Of a DNA stretch of 64,000 nt, positions 57,855 to 64,000 are shown piece after piece. Positions within the stretch are counted from its first letter, which is position 1. The number at the start of each line of letters is the position of its first letter. Made by a program: the position numbers and the translations under genes. The DNA lies in contig JBGAFI010000005.1 of assembly GCA_044227325.1 (NCBI GenBank), positions 240,199 to 304,198 on the forward strand, in the 5' to 3' direction. Source of the DNA: PFJX01 sp044227325 (lineage in GTDB: Bacteria; Pseudomonadota; Gammaproteobacteria; Burkholderiales; Thiobacillaceae). Below the pieces are notes generated by a model. The model made no database searches. It saw nothing but the letters and a program-made list of their open reading frames with translations, and was not told the DNA's origin.

Positions 57855-59612
57855 ATGAAAACATGTGGCGGGCGGACCTCGCCCCGGATGCAACCCGTCC
57901 TGCGTCTGACCGTGCTGGGCGCCGCCTTGTCGGCATTGATGCTCACCGGCGGCTGCGCCATCCAGCCGAAGCCGTTCACCAGCGAGGAGCTGGCGAGCAT
58001 CAATCGAAGCGACCGGGAAGCCGCCAACGCGGGGGTGCCGGCGATCAACGGCGCGGTCAGCCTGGACGAGGCGATCGCCCGGGCGTTGAAATACAACCTG
58101 GAACACCGCACCCGCATGCTGGAGCAGGCCCTGGCCGCCGGCCAACTGGACGCCAGCCGCTTCGACATGCTGCCCCGGCTGCTGGCCAACGCGGGCTACA
58201 ACTGGCGCGACGAGGAGAACGTCCGGCGCGCCACCGATTCGGTCACCGGCCTGCCCTCCCTGGCCAACCCCTACATCTCCTCGGAAAGATCCCATAGCAC
58301 CTGGGACATCGGCCTGACCTGGAACATCCTGGATTTCGGCGCCAGCTATTACGCCGCGAAACAGAACGCCGACCGTTTGCTGATCGCCCAGGAGCGCCGG
58401 CGCAAAGCGATGCACACCCTGATCCAGAACGTGCGCACCAGCTATTGGCGCGCCCTGGCGGCGGAAAAACTGGGCGATCAGGTGCGTGGCGCCATCCAGG
58501 AAGCCGAAGCCGCCTTGGCGGATTCCCGCAAGATATCCGGCGAGCTGATCAAATCCCCCGGCGAGGCCCTGCGCTACCAGCGCAACCTGCTGGAGAACCT
58601 GCGCCTTCTGGAAAGCGTGGATCGGGAACTCGCCAGCGCGCGCATCGAACTGGCGAGCCTGATGGGCATCGATCCGGGCAGCCGCATCCAGCTCGTCGAG
58701 CCCGCGGATGCCAAGCCCATGCCGCTGGAAATGCCGATCGCGCGCATGGAGGAGATCGCCCTCACCCAGAACGCCGACCTGCGCGAGCAGTTCTACAACG
58801 CCCGCATCGCCGCCACGGACACGCGCAAGGCCCTGCTCAAGCTGCTGCCCGGCATCAGTTTCGACTACGGCTACAAGCATGACGACGACAAATACCTGGT
58901 GAACCAGAGTTGGCAGGAAGCCGGGCTGCGGGTCAGCTTCAACCTGTTCAACCTGCTTTCCGGACCCAGCCAGATGAAGGCCGCCGAGATGGGGGCCAAG
59001 GTCGCCGAGGCACGCCGCATGGCCCTGCAAATGGCGGTGTTGACCCAGGTGCATCTGGCGCGCCAGCAGTATGACGATGCCCTGCGCCAGCAACAGCGCG
59101 CCGAGGCCATCTGGGACGTGGACAATCGCCTCGCCCGGTTGACGACCAGCCAGGAGCAGAGCCAGATGGCCAGCCGCCTGGACGCCAACGCGGCCAACGT
59201 CTCCGCCATCCTCAGTTCGGTGCGGCGCTACCACGCCATGGCCAAGGTGCAGGAAGCCGCCAGCCGGGTGCAGGCCACCCTGGGCCTGGAGCCGCAGATC
59301 GGCAGCCTGGACGAGATCGACCTGCCCACGCTGGAAAAACGCATCGGCGAGAGCCTCAAGCACTGGACGCGGCTGGAAGCGCCGGCCCAGCCCGACGCGG
59401 CTCACCCCGATGCGGCCCCATCCGGCGCGGTTCAGCCCGTCGCCGCTCAGCCCGGCGTGGTCCATGCCGAACCGGCCCAGGCCGCCGCCGCGAGCAAGCC
59501 GGGGGATCGCGTGACCCCGGTCGCGGCGACCGACGCCTGGTGGCTTCCCCAGGAAAGGCTCGGCAAGGGCGCCGTCAGACCGACCAGCGTCGTATTCAAT
59601 ACCGCGCGATGA
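57855..59612 (+). CDS. TolC-family outer-membrane lipoprotein
   Basis: 585 residues from ATG 57855 (GGAG upstream; a TTG at 57843 with AAGGAGAG is the alternative). It begins with a lipoprotein signal (LMLTGGC lipobox). TolC-type helical repeats follow (ISLDEAIARALKYN-like start, two structural halves). The C-terminal 80 residues are a Pro/Ala-rich low-complexity extension (QPDAAHPDAAPSGAVQP). TolC proteins form the outer-membrane tunnel of type I secretion and efflux. Its neighbour is an HlyD-type adaptor and a giant surface protein, which suggests secretion of that protein. Confidence 0.9.
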   Translation: MKTCGGRTSPRMQPVLRLTVLGAALSALMLTGGCAIQPKPFTSEELASINRSDREAANAGVPAINGAVSLDEAIARALKYNLEHRTRMLEQALAAGQLDASRFDMLPRLLANAGYNWRDEENVRRATDSVTGLPSLANPYISSERSHSTWDIGLTWNILDFGASYYAAKQNADRLLIAQERRRKAMHTLIQNVRTSYWRALAAEKLGDQVRGAIQEAEAALADSRKISGELIKSPGEALRYQRNLLENLRLLESVDRELASARIELASLMGIDPGSRIQLVEPADAKPMPLEMPIARMEEIALTQNADLREQFYNARIAATDTRKALLKLLPGISFDYGYKHDDDKYLVNQSWQEAGLRVSFNLFNLLSGPSQMKAAEMGAKVAEARRMALQMAVLTQVHLARQQYDDALRQQQRAEAIWDVDNRLARLTTSQEQSQMASRLDANAANVSAILSSVRRYHAMAKVQEAASRVQATLGLEPQIGSLDEIDLPTLEKRIGESLKHWTRLEAPAQPDAAHPDAAPSGAVQPVAAQPGVVHAEPAQAAAASKPGDRVTPVAATDAWWLPQERLGKGAVRPTSVVFNTAR

Positions 59613-60409
59613 AGTCGCTGCGTTTCGGCGGCAACGGCGTCATGGGCGACCGGCCTGCGCGGCGCCGGTTCCCGGCCGCCCTGCTGTTGCCGGCGCTTCT
59701 CTCGCTCGCCGCCCCCGCCGGCGCCGAATACGCCCTGGAACGCATGGAGATGCGCGCCCAGCTCACCCCCCAGCGCTACACCATCCTGTCCGCGGAACTG
59801 GGGGCCAAGATCAGCCGTATCGCGGTGAAGGAGGGCGAGCGCTTCAACGCGGGCCAGGTTCTGATCGAGTTCGACTGCGCCTTGCAGGCCGCGCAACTGG
59901 ACAAGGCCCGGGCGCAACTCGCCGGCGCCGAAAACAGCCGCGACGGCAACCGGCGGCTGGCCGATCTCAACGCCGTGGGCCAGGTGGAATTACGCAACAG
60001 CGAAGTCGAGGTGATGAAGGCCCGGGCCGACGTCGCCTATCTGCAAGCGACCCTCGACAAGTGCGCGATCGCCGCCCCCTTCGACGGCCGCGCCTCGGAA
60101 CAGAAGGCGCGCGAACAGCAATACGTGCAGCCCGGCCAAGCCCTGCTGGAGATCATCGACGACAGCGCGCTGGAACTAGAATTCATCGCTCCCTCGCGCT
60201 GGCTGGTGTGGCTGAAGCCCGGCCACAAGTTCAATGTCCGCATCGACGAGACCGGCAAGACCTATCCGGTCAGGCTGTTGCGCATCGCCGCCAAGGCCGA
60301 CCCGGTCAGCCAGTCGATCAAGGCCGTCGCCGTCGTCGACGGGCGCTTCCCGGAACTCATCGCCGGCATGAGCGGCCGCGTCCTGCTCACACCCCCGAGA
60401 AGGCAGTAA
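59609..60409 (+). CDS. HlyD/RND-type periplasmic adaptor
   Basis: 266 residues, shorter than usual HlyD. Signal peptide (APAGA/EYA), lipoyl-like halves flanking a short helical hairpin (AVKEGERFNAGQVLIEFDC and IAAPFDGRASE...VQPGQALLEIID) and a barrel domain at the C-terminus. The ATG overlaps the TolC-like stop (ATGA). It should bridge an inner-membrane pump to the TolC-like tunnel. No ABC or RND pump is seen in the window, so it is either downstream or shared. Confidence 0.88.
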   Translation: MKSLRFGGNGVMGDRPARRRFPAALLLPALLSLAAPAGAEYALERMEMRAQLTPQRYTILSAELGAKISRIAVKEGERFNAGQVLIEFDCALQAAQLDKARAQLAGAENSRDGNRRLADLNAVGQVELRNSEVEVMKARADVAYLQATLDKCAIAAPFDGRASEQKAREQQYVQPGQALLEIIDDSALELEFIAPSRWLVWLKPGHKFNVRIDETGKTYPVRLLRIAAKADPVSQSIKAVAVVDGRFPELIAGMSGRVLLTPPRRQ

Positions 60410-60469
60410 CGCGCGCCGCCCGCCCCGGCATTTCCAGAAGCCCCTCCCGAAACATCCGGAGACCGAATC

Positions 60470-63400
60470 GTGAACCACCTGTACCGCACCGTCTGGAACG
60501 AGATCACCCAAACCTTTGTCGCCGTGGCGGAGAACGTCAAGAGACGTGGCAAGCGTAGCAACGGTGGCCAGCCTGGGGAAACCCGGGTGGAGCAGTGTTC
60601 GCCCGGCACACCCCGGCCACACCGCAAGCTGGTCACCAGCCGGCCCGGCATGATGCGCCTGGAGCCCCGGCTGGTGTTCGATGGCGCGGCGGTGGATGCC
60701 GCTGTCGAGGTGGTCATCGCCGCTGACCATGGGGCAGCGGCCGACACGGTGCATGGAGTGGATGTCCATGATGTCCCGGCAGCGGAAACCGTGCCGGCGC
60801 CGGTAACTGTGCGCGAGGCCGACCCGGTTCAGAACGGCGGCCGCAGGGAAGTCGCTTTCATCGACACCTCGGTGGCCGAATATCAGAGTCTACTGAGCGG
60901 CATCCGCCCAGGTGTGGAAGTCGTACTGATCGATGCCAGCGCGAGCGGTCTGGCCCAGATGGCCGAGTGGGCCGAGACCCACTCCGGCTACGACGCAATC
61001 CATCTGCTCAGTCACGGTGCCGAGGGTACCCTGGCCTTGGGGCGCGACACGCTCACAGAAGCCAGTCTGGCGGACGTCACGGTGCGCGCGGAGCTATCCT
61101 TACTGGGCGGCGCCTTGACGGACGACGGCGATCTGCTGATCTATGGCTGTTCGGTAGCCTCGGGGGATGCGGGTCTGGCCTTCGTCGCCAATCTGGCGGA
61201 GGCGACCGGGGCGGACGTGGCGGCCTCGGTGGATCTGACCGGGGTAGGCGGCGACTGGCTGCTGGAGGCCCGGATCGGCCTGGTGCAGAGCGACGAACTG
61301 TCCATCGACGGCTACGAAGGCCGCCTGGCCACCGGCCAAGCGGGCCAGATCGACACCAGTTTCGGTACCGATGCCTATGCCGCCCTCACCTACAGCAACA
61401 GCTCCTATTCCGTCTCGGACGTGCACGTCTACGATTCCGGGGGCAACATCGGAAAGATATTGACCGTTGCCAAGAGCAGTGCCGACAACAACATCGTCGT
61501 ACAGCGCTTCAATGCCGACGGCTCCGTCGATACGGCCTTCGGCACCGGCGGTAAAACCGCGTTCCAGATATTCGACACGGGGGACTCTCCCCGGGCCGTC
61601 GGCATCGACAGCAACGGCAAGATCGTCGTCGCGGCCCAGGGGTTCAACGGGGACTCCCGTTTCGCCGTCGCCCGCCTGAACGACGACGGCAGCCTGGATA
61701 CCAGTTTTTCCGGTGACGGCAAGGCCGCCTTCGACCTGGATGGTCCCGGCGATAGCGGGAGCACCCACTCGGTGACTTCGATGACCATCCTCGCCGACAA
61801 CTCCATCGTCCTGGCGGGGCAATCGGGATTCAACCCAAGGTCCACTTTGGCCAAGTTCACAAGTACCGGCAACCTGGATACCAGTTTCAGCGGCGATGGG
61901 ATTTATTCGGAGGAACTGGCCGCATCCACCAACTACGAGAATTTCGGCGGCGTAGCGGTAGATGGCGGCTACCTTTACGCCGTCGGTATCTCGGCCAGCG
62001 GGCTGCAGGTGTCCCGCGTCGACGCCAGCAACGGAACCCTGGATACCACCTGGGGAAGTTCGGGACATTTCAGCGTGTCATCCGCGACCCTCGGCAGCTT
62101 GGATTTGTCGCCAACCCCCCTGTTCCAGGCGGACGGCAAGATGGTCCTGGCCCTGTCTACCCAGCAGGACGGCGGCGCGCATCGATCCACCACGCTGATG
62201 CGTTTGAATACCGATGGCACCCTGGACACGACTTTCGGAACCAGTGGTTACTCAACCATTCATCTCCAGAGTGCCGCGAATGATGACAGTGGCGTGCGCG
62301 CTGCCTTGACCAGCAACGATTCCATCGTCGTGTCGTCCAATTCGGCGGCGGCCTTGAAAGTCGCCAGGTTCTCCGCTTCCGGTGCTCTCGATACGACCTT
62401 CGGCAACAACGGCGCCAAATCCATCGTCTATCCTCACCTCAACCTGAAGGGTTCCTCTTACACCGGTGTGGCCGTCACGCCTGGCGACGACATCATCGTG
62501 CTGGGGCAAGTAAAGGAAAGCGCTTCGGTGAGCAGCGGCGCTCTGGTCAAGCTGTTCGGCGCGGAGCAGACCGGGGCGATGAGTGTTGGATTCACCACGG
62601 CGATCCAGAATGCGGGCGTTGTGTCGCGGGAGTACTACCGCGACGTGATCGGTATCGTGGTGGGCACCAACGGCGAAGCCTCACCCCTGAGCGCGACGTC
62701 ATTTACCTTCAACACCACAGGGACAACCAGTACCGCCGACCTGGATGCGGCGGCGCTGTATTACTCGGGCGAGGCTCAGTGGTTCAATTCCGCGGTCCAG
62801 GTGGGTAGCGACGTGACAAGCCCCAATGGGAGCTTCACGGTGATCGGCTCCCAGGCGTTGACCACCGAGTTCAATATTTTCTGGCTAGCCATGAAGACCG
62901 GTGCGGCAGCCACCGTGGACAATGTGGTGGATGCCCAGGTGACCTCGCTCACCGTGGGCGGGGTTGCGCGTAACCCCACAGTCACCAACCCCTCCGGCAA
63001 CAAGCTGATCTACGATCATCTGGCCAGCCGGCTGGTCTGGACCGACGACTGGATTAGCGGAACGATCCGCTCGGTCAAAACCACCGGCGGAGACGTTACC
63101 CTGGTGGACACATACTCCACCCGGGATATTGGCCAACTGGGTCTGGCCTTGGACGAGGTCAACAACACCATGTTCGTCGTGCAGAACGACGGCTCCCTGG
63201 GCAAGGCGAACGCCGACGGTTCCGGTCTGCACGCCATCGTCAGCGGCGTCAACGCGGGCCAGGGCGTAGCCGTGGCGCCTTTGTACGGTGGCACCGGCCG
63301 CGTCTTCTACGGCACCACCGACAGCACCATCCGCATGGCGAATCTGGACGGAAGCGGCGACGGGGTGTTGATCTCCGGTCTGACCCAGCCGGTGGTGACC

Positions 63401-64000
63401 ATGGAGGCGGATACCGTCAACGGCAAGCTCTACTGGATCCAGATGGATTGGGGCGGCGGCAATGGCCTGCTGTGCAGGGCCAATCTTGACGGCTCCGGCG
63501 TCGAGACACTGCGCAGCTTTTCCGGGACGTACCCGACGGCCCTGGCTTTGGACGTCGCCAATAACCGCATGTATTACGGCGAGGGCTCGGTCATCTACTA
63601 CGCCGCCCTGAACGGGAGCGGCGAAACCCAGCTCGCAGACTACTCGGGGTCGGGCGACGTTCCGATGGACCTGACCATCGATACGGCCAATCAGGTTCTC
63701 TATTGGATGGATGGTTTCAATTCCACGCAGATTTACAAGACAGTCATCAGCAGTCCGGGCGTGGCACAACTCGTCGCGGTCACCGGGGTCGGAGGAGTTG
63801 CCGCCGGTTCCAGCATCGTCTTCAAGGATGTCACTCCGGCACCGGTCTTCGGTCCCACCGTTACCTCCGCCACCTACGACGCCTCCACCAATGTGTTGTC
63901 GGTGACGGGAAGCGGCATGACCGGCGGCGACACCATTGACGTCGGCAAGCTGACGCTGACGGGGGAAGGCGGCAACAGCTACACCCTGACCTCCGCCAAC
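60470..64000 (+). CDS. Giant DUF4347 / delta-60 / YWTD-propeller surface protein, 3' end outside window
   Basis: GTG 60470 (CGGAGA ribosome site) opens a frame with no stop to the window end, 1,177 codons. Order: basic N-terminus with the LEPRLVFDGAAV motif (about 63-74); DUF4347 (about 126-285; VAFIDTSVAEYQSLL, IHLLSHGAEGTL, LIYGCSVASGD); six or more delta-60 type repeats (about 290-680; LDTSFSGDGK pattern); a BNR/sialidase-like region (700-840); a YWTD-like propeller (840-1120); and the start of Ig-like repeats. Such proteins are very large secreted adhesins. No classical Sec signal is seen, in agreement with type I-like export by the TolC/adaptor pair just upstream. Confidence 0.88.
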   Translation, partial: MNHLYRTVWNEITQTFVAVAENVKRRGKRSNGGQPGETRVEQCSPGTPRPHRKLVTSRPGMMRLEPRLVFDGAAVDAAVEVVIAADHGAAADTVHGVDVHDVPAAETVPAPVTVREADPVQNGGRREVAFIDTSVAEYQSLLSGIRPGVEVVLIDASASGLAQMAEWAETHSGYDAIHLLSHGAEGTLALGRDTLTEASLADVTVRAELSLLGGALTDDGDLLIYGCSVASGDAGLAFVANLAEATGADVAASVDLTGVGGDWLLEARIGLVQSDELSIDGYEGRLATGQAGQIDTSFGTDAYAALTYSNSSYSVSDVHVYDSGGNIGKILTVAKSSADNNIVVQRFNADGSVDTAFGTGGKTAFQIFDTGDSPRAVGIDSNGKIVVAAQGFNGDSRFAVARLNDDGSLDTSFSGDGKAAFDLDGPGDSGSTHSVTSMTILADNSIVLAGQSGFNPRSTLAKFTSTGNLDTSFSGDGIYSEELAASTNYENFGGVAVDGGYLYAVGISASGLQVSRVDASNGTLDTTWGSSGHFSVSSATLGSLDLSPTPLFQADGKMVLALSTQQDGGAHRSTTLMRLNTDGTLDTTFGTSGYSTIHLQSAANDDSGVRAALTSNDSIVVSSNSAAALKVARFSASGALDTTFGNNGAKSIVYPHLNLKGSSYTGVAVTPGDDIIVLGQVKESASVSSGALVKLFGAEQTGAMSVGFTTAIQNAGVVSREYYRDVIGIVVGTNGEASPLSATSFTFNTTGTTSTADLDAAALYYSGEAQWFNSAVQVGSDVTSPNGSFTVIGSQALTTEFNIFWLAMKTGAAATVDNVVDAQVTSLTVGGVARNPTVTNPSGNKLIYDHLASRLVWTDDWISGTIRSVKTTGGDVTLVDTYSTRDIGQLGLALDEVNNTMFVVQNDGSLGKANADGSGLHAIVSGVNAGQGVAVAPLYGGTGRVFYGTTDSTIRMANLDGSGDGVLISGLTQPVVTMEADTVNGKLYWIQMDWGGGNGLLCRANLDGSGVETLRSFSGTYPTALALDVANNRMYYGEGSVIYYAALNGSGETQLADYSGSGDVPMDLTIDTANQVLYWMDGFNSTQIYKTVISSPGVAQLVAVTGVGGVAAGSSIVFKDVTPAPVFGPTVTSATYDASTNVLSVTGSGMTGGDTIDVGKLTLTGEGGNSYTLTSAN

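Overview
This is a high-G+C proteobacterial chromosome segment. Gene content points to a betaproteobacterial sulfur oxidiser with one-carbon capability (inference; no 16S or marker tree is possible here). Pointers are the aroE-mtgA-RpfE-like order, proS beside a lytic transglycosylase, soxXA, a TsdA-like dihaem cytochrome, methanethiol oxidase, NAD-dependent formate dehydrogenase and a Fae-like protein. No transposase, prophage, rRNA or CRISPR was seen.

Layout. 1-13.2 kb: end of a FixJ-type response regulator, TsdA-like cytochrome, MscS channel, YbaL-type antiporter, GFA-fold protein, AAA+ ATPase, a coupled PLP decarboxylase/membrane protein pair, a small Fe-S protein, a Fae-like protein and an A/T-richer PIN-toxin module. 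Two 139-bp palindromic repeats and four copies of a GC-rich hairpin repeat lie between these genes. 13.2-25.3 kb: two divergent operons, ndh2-mauG-like-sco-mtoX (minus) and fdsGBA-fdhD-fdsD-folK (plus). They share a 520-bp control region with a sigma-54 promoter facing each way and three GTGACA dyads between them. Methanethiol oxidase yields formaldehyde, sulfide and peroxide; formate dehydrogenase completes carbon oxidation, so joint control makes sense.

25.4-46.1 kb: mostly housekeeping genes: tRNA-His, lytic transglycosylase, proS, a chemoreceptor, glnA (sigma-54 promoter with NtrC-like sites), aroE-mtgA, lolCD, an orphan soxXA pair, DUF2062 and comEC starting 14 bp apart, and the sulfate importer sbp-cysTWA.

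46.3-56.2 kb: an ABC-F ATPase, then a seven-gene minus-strand signalling cluster: PP2C phosphatase, FHA protein, trypsin-like protease with TPRs, Hanks-type kinase with PEGA domain, thioredoxin/TPR/CsgG-like fusion, CsgG-like protein and FHA-EAL fusion. 56.3-64 kb: DksA/TraR protein, peroxiredoxin, tRNA-Arg, then a plus-strand secretion set: TolC-like lipoprotein, HlyD-like adaptor and the first 1,177 codons of a giant DUF4347/delta-60/YWTD-propeller surface protein that runs off the window.

The most notable items are the divergent sigma-54 mtoX/fds region, the kinase-phosphatase-FHA-CsgG-EAL cluster, the PIN module with a 300-residue partner, and the 139-bp palindrome whose arms supply TAG stop codons to three genes.
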